From NCBI GenBank assembly GCA_027859085.1, contig JAQIBJ010000005.1, positions 1-55,160 on the forward strand: a stretch of DNA of 55,160 bases. The letters run 5' to 3'. This DNA comes from Mycoplasmatota bacterium (GTDB taxonomy: Bacteria > Bacillota_I > Bacilli_A > Izemoplasmatales > Hujiaoplasmataceae). The first letter of the stretch is position 1. Each line of letters starts with the position of its first letter. Of the stretch, positions 26,591-34,437 are shown piece after piece. The notes under the pieces are model-generated. The model was not told the origin of the DNA, did not search any database, and saw only the letters and a program-made list of their open reading frames with translations. The position numbers and the translations under genes are program-made.

Positions 26591-26618
26591 CAAAAAGAAA
26601 CTTATTTCTAAGTTTCTT
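26591..26618 (-). terminator. Terminator of the GGDEF/HD-GYP gene
   Basis: AAGAAACTTA-GAAA-TAAGTTTCTT (10-bp perfect stem) followed by TTTTTG on the minus strand; the TAG stop codon lies at the loop. Confidence 0.85.
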
Positions 26619-29091
26619 CATTATAACTGTGTACAACCTCTTCAACAAAGACTTTAGAAATAAGTGGATCGAATTGAGTACCAGAATATTTGATGATTTC
26701 TGAAACGGCTTTCGCTTTAGGCATTTTCTTTCGATAAGGTCTATCTGATGTCATGGCTTCATAGGCATCTGCAACACAGATAATTCTAGAGAATAATGGA
26801 ATTTTATCACCTTTTAAACGATTAGGATAACCTGTACCGTCATATCTCTCATGGTGACTTGAGGCATGAACCGCTAATTCAGAATATTCATCTGCGGTAT
26901 TTAAAATGTCATACCCGGTGGTTGTATGTGTTTTAATCACTTCATATTCTTCTTTACTTAATTTACTTGGTTTATTCAATATTTCATCAGGTATTGATAT
27001 TTTACCAATATCATGGAACATTGCGGCCGTACCCAATCCTTTTAAAGCTTCTTCATCTAGATTTAAAGCATGTCCAATATCAAGTGATATGTTCATCACT
27101 CTTTCAGAATGACGTTTTTCAGAAGAATATTTGTCGGTTAATGTTTTTAATATGGCTGAAATCGCTTTATTTTTAACACTTTTTCGATCAAGAATTTTTT
27201 GTTTATACATATTATTTTCAGCCAATTTTCTTACATCATCAAGTGTAATTTTTGTATCTTTTTTAATGTAGTAACCAACCGCAACGCTTAAAGCGATATT
27301 AATGACTTTCGTATTTTTAAAAGCATTTTTAAGTTTGTTTTTAAAAGCATCTACATCCTTTTTTGTTGCTTGGGTCATGATGACTGAAAACTCATCTCCA
27401 CTGACTCTACAAACAGTATCGTTTTCTCTAACTGCTTTTTTTAGTATATTTGCTGTTTTCTTTAAAGCCAAATCGCCATACTCATGTCCATATGCATCAT
27501 TGATTAATTTTAAACCATTAAAGTCTAAATTAATGACTGCGAATGGATAATCTCTTGAGTCATCAAGTTCTTTTAAACGATCATCATATACTTTACGATT
27601 ATGAAGTTTCGTTAAATAATCATGTGTTGATATATAAACCAACTGTTTATATCTGTTTTCTTGTTCTGTAATATCTCTTGCAACACCGACAGCGCCAACA
27701 ATTTCTTTGTCATGGTTATAAATTGGGTTAATCACGTTTTCAAAATAATAAGTTGTTTCATTGTGAGTGTTTTTCCAAGAATAGATAACTTTTTCACCAT
27801 TTAATGCTTTATCATACTCTGCTTCTCTTTCCTTAGCGTATTGATCATCAAAGACTTCACTATGTGTTTTTCCGATCATTCCATCTTTTGAGACACCAAG
27901 GACTAATTCAATATCACCATAAATGCTTAAATATCTTTTATTTATGTCAACTACAAAAACAATATCAGATGAAGACGATAATAAATGTTCAAATTTTTGA
28001 TTCTGTAAAGAAAGTTCTTCTAAAGAGTCTTCTAATTGTACTTGGTTGATAACTGATATTTCAATTAAGTTATTCAGCGCCAATCTTGCATCTTTAAAAC
28101 TTGTATTACTTGATGTGTCCATTCTATAATTTGGATTTCTAGAAATATCAATGTGATCAATGTCACTGATTAATGATTTTAACGGACGATTGATATAATT
28201 GTTAAAAACTATAACAATCACTGTAGTTACAGCTAAAATCAAAGCAACAATCGCTAACGAAACAATGGTTAATGTTCTAGTGCTTTGGTTTAATTCGGCT
28301 TTGGTCATAAACACACCAAACATTAAATCAGAATCATTAATGGTTCCATAGGCGATTTTACCCTTATGACTCATTGTTGATACTTCATCAGTGATACCTT
28401 CAATTAGCTCCATCGAATCATAGGGGATTTCATATTCACGATAGTTTGTTAATTCAGTTAAATCCTCTTTCAAGTATGTATGTGCTAAAACATTTCCTGA
28501 ACTGTCTAAAACAAAAGCATACCCTTTTTCTTCTTCAACAAATGTGCTCACAAATGATGTGATGGTACTGACTTTAATATCTGCGCCTAAAACACCAATA
28601 AGTGTATCATTCACATCATAAACAGGTAATACAATGGTCATAATCGTTGAGTTTGTAACACTGTCTATATATGCATCCGTATAAGATAATTTCGCGTTTT
28701 CAACAGCGGTCACATACCAAGGTCTATCTGTGATATCAAACCCATCGGGTTCATCAAATTCCGCTGTAAGTAAATATGTTTTATCAGGTTTTCCATAATA
28801 CATTTGTGTAATGGTTGTATTATTATCATTTATCTCATTTAGACTTTGTTCAAGTTCTTGGGAATTTTCGTCAATTAAAATAGAAACAGATAATGTTTCT
28901 AGAATTGAACTAATTTTTGTAAATTCATTTTCGATTTCAACTACGGCCAGTTCTCTTTTAAGCGTTAGAATTTCTGTTTGTTTTTGTGTAAACAAATGAG
29001 ACAAAAATAAAAACGTGAAACTGACAACAACGAAAAACAAAATAATAAACAAGTATAAAGTTAAACGCGGTATTTTTCTGATTATCTTCAT
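26608..29091 (-). CDS. Membrane sensor with dCache-like, PAS, GGDEF (SGDEF) and HD-GYP domains
   Basis: 827 residues. A first helix (about 10-32) and a second (about 273-297) bracket an extracellular dCache-like sensor (DRPWYVTAV, GVLGADIKVS). Then a linker, a PAS domain (about 365-480, ending VGVARDITEQ), a GGDEF domain with SGDEF at 564-568 and HDYLTKLHNR before it, and an HD-GYP phosphodiesterase with HD at 693-694 and HHE..DGTGYP at 746-756. Expected to make and/or break cyclic di-GMP in response to an external ligand. Ser for the first Gly of GGDEF may leave cyclase activity intact, reduced or absent. Transcribed alone. Confidence 0.92.
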   Translation of the reverse strand: MKIIRKIPRLTLYLFIILFFVVVSFTFLFLSHLFTQKQTEILTLKRELAVVEIENEFTKISSILETLSVSILIDENSQELEQSLNEINDNNTTITQMYYGKPDKTYLLTAEFDEPDGFDITDRPWYVTAVENAKLSYTDAYIDSVTNSTIMTIVLPVYDVNDTLIGVLGADIKVSTITSFVSTFVEEEKGYAFVLDSSGNVLAHTYLKEDLTELTNYREYEIPYDSMELIEGITDEVSTMSHKGKIAYGTINDSDLMFGVFMTKAELNQSTRTLTIVSLAIVALILAVTTVIVIVFNNYINRPLKSLISDIDHIDISRNPNYRMDTSSNTSFKDARLALNNLIEISVINQVQLEDSLEELSLQNQKFEHLLSSSSDIVFVVDINKRYLSIYGDIELVLGVSKDGMIGKTHSEVFDDQYAKEREAEYDKALNGEKVIYSWKNTHNETTYYFENVINPIYNHDKEIVGAVGVARDITEQENRYKQLVYISTHDYLTKLHNRKVYDDRLKELDDSRDYPFAVINLDFNGLKLINDAYGHEYGDLALKKTANILKKAVRENDTVCRVSGDEFSVIMTQATKKDVDAFKNKLKNAFKNTKVINIALSVAVGYYIKKDTKITLDDVRKLAENNMYKQKILDRKSVKNKAISAILKTLTDKYSSEKRHSERVMNISLDIGHALNLDEEALKGLGTAAMFHDIGKISIPDEILNKPSKLSKEEYEVIKTHTTTGYDILNTADEYSELAVHASSHHERYDGTGYPNRLKGDKIPLFSRIICVADAYEAMTSDRPYRKKMPKAKAVSEIIKYSGTQFDPLISKVFVEEVVHSYNEET

Positions 29092-29130
29092 TGTCTATCC
29101 CCAAACGTATTATTAAGTTAGTTATTCCTT

Positions 29131-29159
29131 ATTATACTACATTGAAACATAATTTCAAT
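29131..29159 (-). promoter_or_regulatory. Promoter of the GGDEF/HD-GYP gene with overlapping inverted repeat
   Basis: Minus-strand TTGAAA (29153-29158) and TATAAT (29131-29136), spacer 16. ATTGAAA-N5-TTTCAAT (29141-29159) is a perfect inverted repeat over the -35 region and could be an operator. Confidence 0.6.
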
Positions 29160-29198
29160 TTATCATTGAAAAATAATTACATTAAAGCTATATTATAG

Positions 29199-29234
29199 AA
29201 AGAAACGAACTTATATATATTGGTTCGTTTCTTT
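29199..29234. terminator. Hairpin downstream of the DUF2130 gene
   Basis: AAAGAAACGAAC-N12-GTTCGTTTCTTT, a 12-bp perfect stem, starts 13 bases after the DUF2130 stop. The T-run is poor on the minus strand, so it could instead stabilise the mRNA 3' end. Confidence 0.6.
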
Positions 29235-29246
29235 TAAAAAAATAAT

Positions 29247-30608
29247 CTATGAATCTAAATCATTAATTTGATTACCTATCTTTCTTATGCTAAATTGCTC
29301 AATCTTATTTTTAACTGTTTTTAAATGCGTTTCCAAAACAACTCTTGAAGCCTTTGTTATTTTTTCTAATTGATTATATATTTCTTTAACACCATCATTA
29401 ATATCAGTCATTCTTTCTTCAATAAATCTTAGGCTATTATTTAAGATTTCATCTTTCATTGAATCAAATTCTTTTAAAATATCTTCAGAGTCTTTAAATT
29501 TAACACGCTCTAGATTGTATTCCCTCAATAACTTCTTGTGTACTTTCGCTAACGAAGTTACAATACTTAGAAAAACAACGAAGTACTGTGGTCTCACCAC
29601 ATACATTTTATCATATTCAGCCACTTTTTTTATAGGTGCATCATTGACCGAATCCCATTCTAACTCACTAATTAAAAGTGCATATTCACAGTTCTTTTTC
29701 TCTCTGTCTTTATGTAGTTTTTCAAAGTGGTCAGCATTTTTCTTTTTATAAGTTGAACTAGGATCTTCACTTTTTATTTCACAGGCAACAGATGTTAATA
29801 TATCCAAATCACTTTTATCTTCGGTTGCATAAACCTTAAAGATATAATCGGCTTTTGTGCCTCTTGATTCACCATGTAATTTAATAGATTCATTGTCTTT
29901 TTCCCATGTGCATGTTTCAAATCCATTTAATGCGTAATTTTGATATTCTTGATCAACCCAGGTTTCTAATTCTTCACCCATTTTTTTAATATTTAACATT
30001 GATTTTTCTAGGGATAATTTTGATATGTTATTTTCTAAATCCTTGATTTTTTCATTAAGTTCTTTTTCTTTTTCATTAACAGCGTTCTTTTTTTCTAATT
30101 CTTTATTGGTTAGTAAATGCGCACGCTCTTGTTTAAGTTGTTCGATATTATGCTTATATTGATTCATTTCGTCTTTGATGTCATTCACTTTTTTTTGAAC
30201 AGCCAATTCTATCTCATTTTGCTTATTGGACGTGACATTCTCTTTTTCTCTTTTTAATTGACTTATTTCATGCATTAATCTTTCTTTTTCAAGATTAAAC
30301 TGAGACTCTAAGTTTGTTTTAATGGTCTCTTCTTGAGTTTTTATTTTAAACTTAAGCTCAGATAATTCTTCTTTTTTATCTTGCATCTTCTTTTGAAATT
30401 CGTTTTCTTTTTCAAGTTCAAATTCTCTTCTTAAGTCTTTAAGTCGTCTATTATACTCTTCGTCTTTCATTTCATCTATTTTCGCAGATAAAATAGACGT
30501 ATCAATATGATCTAATAACTTAAGATCAATTTCATCACCTTTTTTTGCGTCTTTATTCAATTTTAAAGTGTGTGAATTTATAATTATAATGTCTGTTATT
30601 TTGGCCAT
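29247..30608 (-). CDS. DUF2130 coiled-coil protein with PD-(D/E)XK-like core
   Basis: 453 residues: a short beta N-terminus, a highly charged coiled coil from about 45 to 210, then a globular domain with GTKADYIF...ACEIKSED, whose D...ExK pattern fits a restriction-endonuclease-like fold, followed by NADHFEKLHKDRE and YALLISELE. DUF2130 proteins resemble RmuC and are thought to act on DNA, but no function is established. In-frame TAA directly before ATG 30608 fixes the start. The good SD is 27 bases away with a hairpin between (see separate entry). Confidence 0.85.
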   Translation of the reverse strand: MAKITDIIIINSHTLKLNKDAKKGDEIDLKLLDHIDTSILSAKIDEMKDEEYNRRLKDLRREFELEKENEFQKKMQDKKEELSELKFKIKTQEETIKTNLESQFNLEKERLMHEISQLKREKENVTSNKQNEIELAVQKKVNDIKDEMNQYKHNIEQLKQERAHLLTNKELEKKNAVNEKEKELNEKIKDLENNISKLSLEKSMLNIKKMGEELETWVDQEYQNYALNGFETCTWEKDNESIKLHGESRGTKADYIFKVYATEDKSDLDILTSVACEIKSEDPSSTYKKKNADHFEKLHKDREKKNCEYALLISELEWDSVNDAPIKKVAEYDKMYVVRPQYFVVFLSIVTSLAKVHKKLLREYNLERVKFKDSEDILKEFDSMKDEILNNSLRFIEERMTDINDGVKEIYNQLEKITKASRVVLETHLKTVKNKIEQFSIRKIGNQINDLDS

Positions 30609-30642
30609 AATTTACTCTAATACTTAATATTAGAACCTCCTC
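30606..30642 (-). promoter_or_regulatory. Unusual ribosome binding site: hairpin between SD and start codon
   Basis: SD GAGGAGG (30636-30642) is 27 bases from the ATG, but CTAATA-TTAAG-TATTAG (30617-30633) folds into a 6-bp hairpin. With it folded, the SD-ATG distance is about 10 bases. No other SD is near the start, and an in-frame stop precludes an upstream start. Confidence 0.6.
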
Positions 30643-30663
30643 TTGTAAATCTTTTCTACTCTC

Positions 30664-30669
30664 ATTATA
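30664..30669 (-). promoter_or_regulatory. -10 element of the DUF2130 gene
   Basis: TATAAT on the minus strand, preceded by TTG. The expected start near 30657 would give a leader of about 50 bases containing the SD and the hairpin. No clear -35. Confidence 0.5.
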
Positions 30670-30710
30670 CAATATCATCCTATTATTAAAAGTTAAAAAG
30701 TGAATTTAGA

Positions 30711-30812
30711 AAAAAAACAAGAGACTCATCCATTGAGTCTCTTACTTTTTTAAAGGGAAATTGAAAAATTATGTTATCTTTTTAATTGATTTTCTTATCC
30801 AAAAAATCCAAC
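30711..30812 (-). ncRNA. Candidate small RNA (about 100 nt) with own promoter and terminator
   Basis: A near-consensus promoter (30819-30847) is followed about 70 bases later by a perfect 10-bp hairpin AAGAGACTCA/TGAGTCTCTT (30719-30743) and TTTTTTT (30711-30717). The interval has no SD or credible ORF and can pair internally (GTTAT...ATAAC; GATTTT...AAAATC). It could be an independent sRNA or, less likely, an attenuated leader of the DUF2130 gene, which has its own -10 further down. Confidence 0.5.
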
Positions 30813-30818
30813 TTATAT

Positions 30819-30847
30819 AACATAACAAATCTACATAAAAATGTCAA
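30819..30847 (-). promoter_or_regulatory. Near-consensus promoter of the candidate sRNA
   Basis: Minus-strand TTGACA (30842-30847), perfect consensus, 17-base spacer, TATGTT (30819-30824). This is the best -35 in the window and no gene start follows it. Confidence 0.65.
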
Positions 30848-31002
30848 GAATAATTAGATAATACTTTATCCAATAAATGTTTTGTTTCAAATAAAGTATC
30901 AACGGCCATGACAACAAAGAAAACCGCCACGATCAATGGACGTAATTGAATTGCCTTGATATTTTTTTCATTTCCTTTACGTCTGTCATTATTATACAAC
31001 AA
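30844..31002 (-). CDS. Possible small single-pass membrane protein; start unresolved
   Basis: An open frame ends in TGA at 30844 and encodes KAIQLRPLIVAVFFVVMAVD followed by TLFETKHLLDKVLSNYS: basic N-part, one membrane helix, amphipathic tail. In frame only TTG codons (31002, 30999) are available, and these overlap a TATAAT (30991-30996). A better SD (AAAGGA) and an ATG with seven A lie in another frame; one extra A would join that ATG to this frame. It may be a real small protein with slippage, a decayed gene, or an assembly indel. No family recognised. Confidence 0.35.
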   Translation of the reverse strand: MLYNNDRRKGNEKNIKAIQLRPLIVAVFFVVMAVDTLFETKHLLDKVLSNYS

Positions 31003-31006
31003 CCTT

Positions 31007-31032
31007 AAAAAAAACCATCGGCTGATGGTTTT
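31007..31032. terminator. Terminator after the conserved hypothetical gene
   Basis: AAAACCATC-GGCT-GATGGTTTT stem with T-runs on both strands, about 44 bases after the stop codon at 31076. Confidence 0.85.
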
Positions 31033-31075
31033 TTCTATTTAGAATTTAATTTTTAAATCAATTTTATGATGTATA

Positions 31076-31618
31076 TTAAATGACATCCAAGTAATTCATT
31101 AAAATTGATTTATGAACAACACGATAATGTGGGTGATAGTTTTCTCTATAAACCTCACTATGTTTGATAGGACGAATACCATTATCTAAATAATTTTCAA
31201 CCCATTGTTCACATTGGTTCTTGTCAAAACCAATTTCTTCTCTAGAAACTAATTCACAAATATACTTCAATTGAGAAGTAAAATCTCTAATTGAATCATC
31301 ATCAACGATGGGTGATTCAATCATCGATTGATAGAAAGCTTCTGCCAGTTCTTGACTTGTCATTAATTGACTATGAATCACTGAAAGTGATACACGATAA
31401 TAGTCGTTGCCGATGCTCTCAACTTGGTGTGTCCCAGAATAATCTTCGAAATCTTCTAACTCTTCATGAATATAATTTCGGACTGATTCTAAACTTGGAT
31501 TTGAATCCATATGTTTGGGTCCAAAACTATTTTGATAGATGAGTTTAATAAAATCATCAAATATCATCTTAGGATACCGTGAAAAATGTTCTAGTAATAC
31601 TCCTTCCTTTTTTTTCAT
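31076..31618 (-). CDS. Conserved-looking hypothetical protein
   Basis: 180-residue soluble, acidic protein, mostly helical by composition. The N-terminal YPKMIFDDFIKLIYQNSFGPKHM stretch and the HPHYRVVHK end have the look of a conserved Firmicutes family, but I cannot name it. No signal peptide or membrane segment. SD TAGGAG seven bases before ATG. It is transcribed alone between a terminator and a 152-base gap. Confidence 0.7.
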   Translation of the reverse strand: MKKKEGVLLEHFSRYPKMIFDDFIKLIYQNSFGPKHMDSNPSLESVRNYIHEELEDFEDYSGTHQVESIGNDYYRVSLSVIHSQLMTSQELAEAFYQSMIESPIVDDDSIRDFTSQLKYICELVSREEIGFDKNQCEQWVENYLDNGIRPIKHSEVYRENYHPHYRVVHKSILMNYLDVI

Positions 31619-31753
31619 ATCTGTTCTCCTATAACAAAAATTTACTTCATATTAGCAAATATGCATTAAAGATACAAGCACTTTTCCCTAAATAAAAAAA
31701 ATATGTTTGATTATAGTTATTTATATATCTAAATTATATCCTTGGAGTATTAT

Positions 31754-31786
31754 AAAAAAAACACCAAAAACTTAATTTTTAGTGTT
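31754..31786 (-). terminator. Terminator of the YjbQ-GNAT operon
   Basis: AACACTAAAAA-TTAAG-TTTTTGGTGTT hairpin (one G-T pair) followed by a T-run on the minus strand; it includes the GNAT stop codon. Confidence 0.82.
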
Positions 31787-32191
31787 GTTGATACAGATAT
31801 AAGAAAGACAATCATTTTTAGACACTTCTTGAAAACCTAAAGACTCATAAAATGGTAAAGGTCCCTCTTTATCAGTTAATAATACAATTTGTCTAACATG
31901 ATGATATTTTTTCTTGACTTCTTCTACTAAGTTTTTGCCAATACCAAGGTGTTGATATTTCTTTAAAACCAACAGGTCTTGAATATAAGCAATTGTATAA
32001 TTATCGCTAACGACCCTAACAAGTCCAATTAATAGTCGTCCGTCCCAAGCCGTGTAAACAAATGCAGAATTTTGAATTCCAAATAAGACTTTATTGATAT
32101 CTTTAGTATAGTTTGTCCAGCCAGCTTCTTCATAGAGATGATATACTTGGTCTTTTGATAAAATATTAAAATCTTTATATGCAATAGCCAT
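31772..32191 (-). CDS. GNAT-family N-acetyltransferase
   Basis: Single GNAT domain, 139 residues: AYIQDLLVLKKYQHLGIGKNLVEEV contains the acetyl-CoA-binding Q/RxxGxG/A loop, and PFYESLGFQEV is the usual motif B. The substrate is unknown. Two bases downstream of the YjbQ gene, so co-expressed. Confidence 0.88.
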   Translation of the reverse strand: MAIAYKDFNILSKDQVYHLYEEAGWTNYTKDINKVLFGIQNSAFVYTAWDGRLLIGLVRVVSDNYTIAYIQDLLVLKKYQHLGIGKNLVEEVKKKYHHVRQIVLLTDKEGPLPFYESLGFQEVSKNDCLSYICINNTKN

Positions 32192-32193
32192 GA

Positions 32194-32604
32194 TTACTCA
32201 CCAACAAATTGGAGATTTAATTTCCGTTGTCTAGGTCCGTCAAATTCGCAAAAATACAACGCTTGCCATCTGCCTAGTAATAAGTCATTATCTTCAATAA
32301 AAACTGTTTGATCATTACCAATGACACTGGATTTAATATGTGCGTGAGAGTTGCCTTCAAAATGCAAAAATTCTTTTTCAATTGGGAAAGATTGTTTCAA
32401 ACTATATAACATATCTTTCTTAACATTAGGATCAGTGTTTTCATTAATGGTAACAGCGGATGTTGTATGTGGAACAAATAAATATAGTGTACCATTTTTT
32501 ATTGACGTTCCAATTAGTGTTTCTCTAACCATTTCAGTGATATCAATCATTTGTTCATCTTTAGTGGTTGTAACATCCAATACTTTTTTGATTATCTTCA
32601 TCAT
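32194..32604 (-). CDS. YjbQ/UPF0047 family protein (secondary thiamine-phosphate synthase-like)
   Basis: 136 residues with all family marks: HTTSAVTINENTDP, HFEGNSHAHIKSSVIG, LGRWQALYFCEFDGPRQRK. YjbQ proteins show weak thiamine-phosphate synthase activity; the physiological role is unsettled. Two consecutive ATGs (32604, 32601) follow SD GAGGTG. Confidence 0.92.
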   Translation of the reverse strand: MMKIIKKVLDVTTTKDEQMIDITEMVRETLIGTSIKNGTLYLFVPHTTSAVTINENTDPNVKKDMLYSLKQSFPIEKEFLHFEGNSHAHIKSSVIGNDQTVFIEDNDLLLGRWQALYFCEFDGPRQRKLNLQFVGE

Positions 32605-32712
32605 TGCACCTCATTTACCCTTCATTACTTAATCATATCTTATCAAATATATCTCAACTATTCAATGATTATCAAAAAATATCAATGTTAATTTTTAAAA
32701 TTGACATCTCTC

Positions 32713-33657
32713 TTATATATCCAATTGATCAAGACTATTTTTTAATATCTTTGCAGATGAATTTAGTTTTTCTTGTTCTTCTGAAGAAAGCTTTAAATTG
32801 ACAACATGGTGAACACCATCTCTATTTAAAACGGCAGGTAAACCGATGTATAAATCCTTTTCAATGTCATAGACACCATCATTGTACACCGAGACAGGCA
32901 TGATTCTATTTTCGTTGTTAAATATGGCTAAGGTGATTCTAACTAAAGCCATACCAACACCATAATAACTTGCTTTTTTTCTTTTAATGATTTCTTGTGC
33001 TGCATCTCTTACTTTATGATAGATATCATCTAAGTCTTTAAATTCAATTTGATCCATACTTTCTATTACATCCATCATTGGTTTCGCACCAACATAAGCT
33101 TTTGACCAACAAACAAATTCACTGTCTCCATGTTCTCCTAAAATATAGGCATGGATATTTCTAGCATCTATATGAATATATTTTGATATTTCAAATCTTA
33201 ATCTTGCAGTATCAAGTGAGGTTCCACTACCTAACACTTTACTTGTTGGTAATCCAGATTCTTTCCAAGCAGCATAAGCCAAAACATCCACTGGGTTAGA
33301 CGCCACTAAAATAATGCCATCAAATCCTGAAGACATAATATTTTTGGTAACTGATTGAATGATTTTAGCATTTCTTTTCAACAAGTCAATTCTTGTTTCT
33401 CCAGGTTTTTGGTTAACACCAGCAGTAATTACCACCAAACCAGCATCTTCACAATCACTGTAATCTCCTGCTTTTATACTCATTTTTCTAGGTGCAAATG
33501 CCAATCCATGATTTAAATCCATGGCTTCACCTTCTGCTTTATCTTTATTTATATCTATGAGTACTAATTCCTCTATGGTTCCTTGATTGAGTAATGCGTA
33601 CGCATAACTCATTCCCACAAACCCAGTTCCTATAATCGCAACTTTACTTTTCGCCAT
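32713..33657 (-). CDS. ldh: L-lactate dehydrogenase
   Basis: NAD-dependent reduction of pyruvate to L-lactate, the standard fermentative electron sink. Rossmann IGTGFVGMSYAYALLNQG, substrate-specificity loop with Gln in NQKPGETR (lactate rather than malate), ASNPVDVLAY, and the catalytic GEHGDSE His. 314 residues, full length. SD AAAGGAG. Works beside the hydrogenase as an alternative route for NADH disposal. Confidence 0.95.
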   Translation of the reverse strand: MAKSKVAIIGTGFVGMSYAYALLNQGTIEELVLIDINKDKAEGEAMDLNHGLAFAPRKMSIKAGDYSDCEDAGLVVITAGVNQKPGETRIDLLKRNAKIIQSVTKNIMSSGFDGIILVASNPVDVLAYAAWKESGLPTSKVLGSGTSLDTARLRFEISKYIHIDARNIHAYILGEHGDSEFVCWSKAYVGAKPMMDVIESMDQIEFKDLDDIYHKVRDAAQEIIKRKKASYYGVGMALVRITLAIFNNENRIMPVSVYNDGVYDIEKDLYIGLPAVLNRDGVHHVVNLKLSSEEQEKLNSSAKILKNSLDQLDI

Positions 33658-33691
33658 AATCTTACTCCTTTATTTTTTTATCTACACCTAC

Positions 33692-33718
33692 ATCATAGCA
33701 CAATTTCGAATTCAAAAG
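33692..33718 (-). promoter_or_regulatory. ldh promoter with a MhqR-box-like imperfect palindrome
   Basis: Extended -10 TGCTATGAT (TATGAT at 33692-33697). Just upstream, 33704-33717 is a near-palindrome TTTCGAATTCAAAA-type centred on CGAA|TTC, one step away from the core of the mhq operator. Confidence 0.5.
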
Positions 33719-33750
33719 AAGTTATACACTTTTGAAAATGCTTTCTACGT

Positions 33751-33783
33751 AAAAAAAACACATTGGCTTCGACCAATATGTTT
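33751..33783 (-). terminator. Terminator of the redox operon
   Basis: AACATATTGG-TCGAAG-CCAATGTGTT hairpin with one G-T pair, then TTTTTT on the minus strand, nine bases after the PDO stop codon. Confidence 0.85.
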
Positions 33784-33791
33784 TATTCTAT

Positions 33792-34436
33792 TTAAATTTT
33801 TTCTAATTCTGTTAAGAATGCATCGATTGGATGATTTCCCACCAATTCAAATTCATCATTGATGATTATTTTTGGCACCCCAGATACATTGTGTTTTACT
33901 GATAATTGTTGGAATGTTTGTGCTTCAATCATTGATGCTTCAATGTTTTCGTTTAACATCGCTAATGAATGAGCTGTTGCAACAGCACCAGGACAATGTG
34001 GACAACTTAGTGTTACAAACACTTTGATGTCAATTGGTTTAGTGATTTTAGATAAACGCTCAACAATTTTTTGATCGAGCCCTAAATCTAAACCTGACAT
34101 AAAGACCATTGCTGAAAGAAATGAATTAATTTCATGTCCAGCAGGTATGCCTTGAAATTTAACACCTTTGTATTTTTTATTATCGTCTAAGATAACAAAA
34201 GTAGGTACATCAGTGATATGATACTTTTCCACATCTTCTTTATCTTTATCGATGTCTTTAACTTCCACTGAAATTTTATCGTTAAGTGCTTTAACTTCAG
34301 TTAATAGTTGTTCTGTTTCTTCACAAGTATTGCATCCACTTTCTTTTGTGAATAAAACCATTGTGATTTCATTTTGCATTGGTGACAATGCTTCTTTAAT
34401 TTGTTTACTTACTTCTTCGTTCAATAAATTTGCCAT
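33792..34436 (-). CDS. Protein disulfide oxidoreductase with two thioredoxin/glutaredoxin folds
   Basis: 214 residues, two tandem thioredoxin-like domains. The first has C35-NT-C38, the second C145-PH-C148, with the cis-Pro regions ITDVPTF and VSGVPKI. This layout matches Grx-like PDO/AhpF-N-terminal proteins that relay electrons from a thioredoxin-reductase-like flavoprotein. That partner is encoded one base upstream. Likely reduces protein disulfides, peroxiredoxins or persulfides (inference). Confidence 0.9.
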   Translation of the reverse strand: MANLLNEEVSKQIKEALSPMQNEITMVLFTKESGCNTCEETEQLLTEVKALNDKISVEVKDIDKDKEDVEKYHITDVPTFVILDDNKKYKGVKFQGIPAGHEINSFLSAMVFMSGLDLGLDQKIVERLSKITKPIDIKVFVTLSCPHCPGAVATAHSLAMLNENIEASMIEAQTFQQLSVKHNVSGVPKIIINDEFELVGNHPIDAFLTELEKI

Positions 34437-34437
34437 T

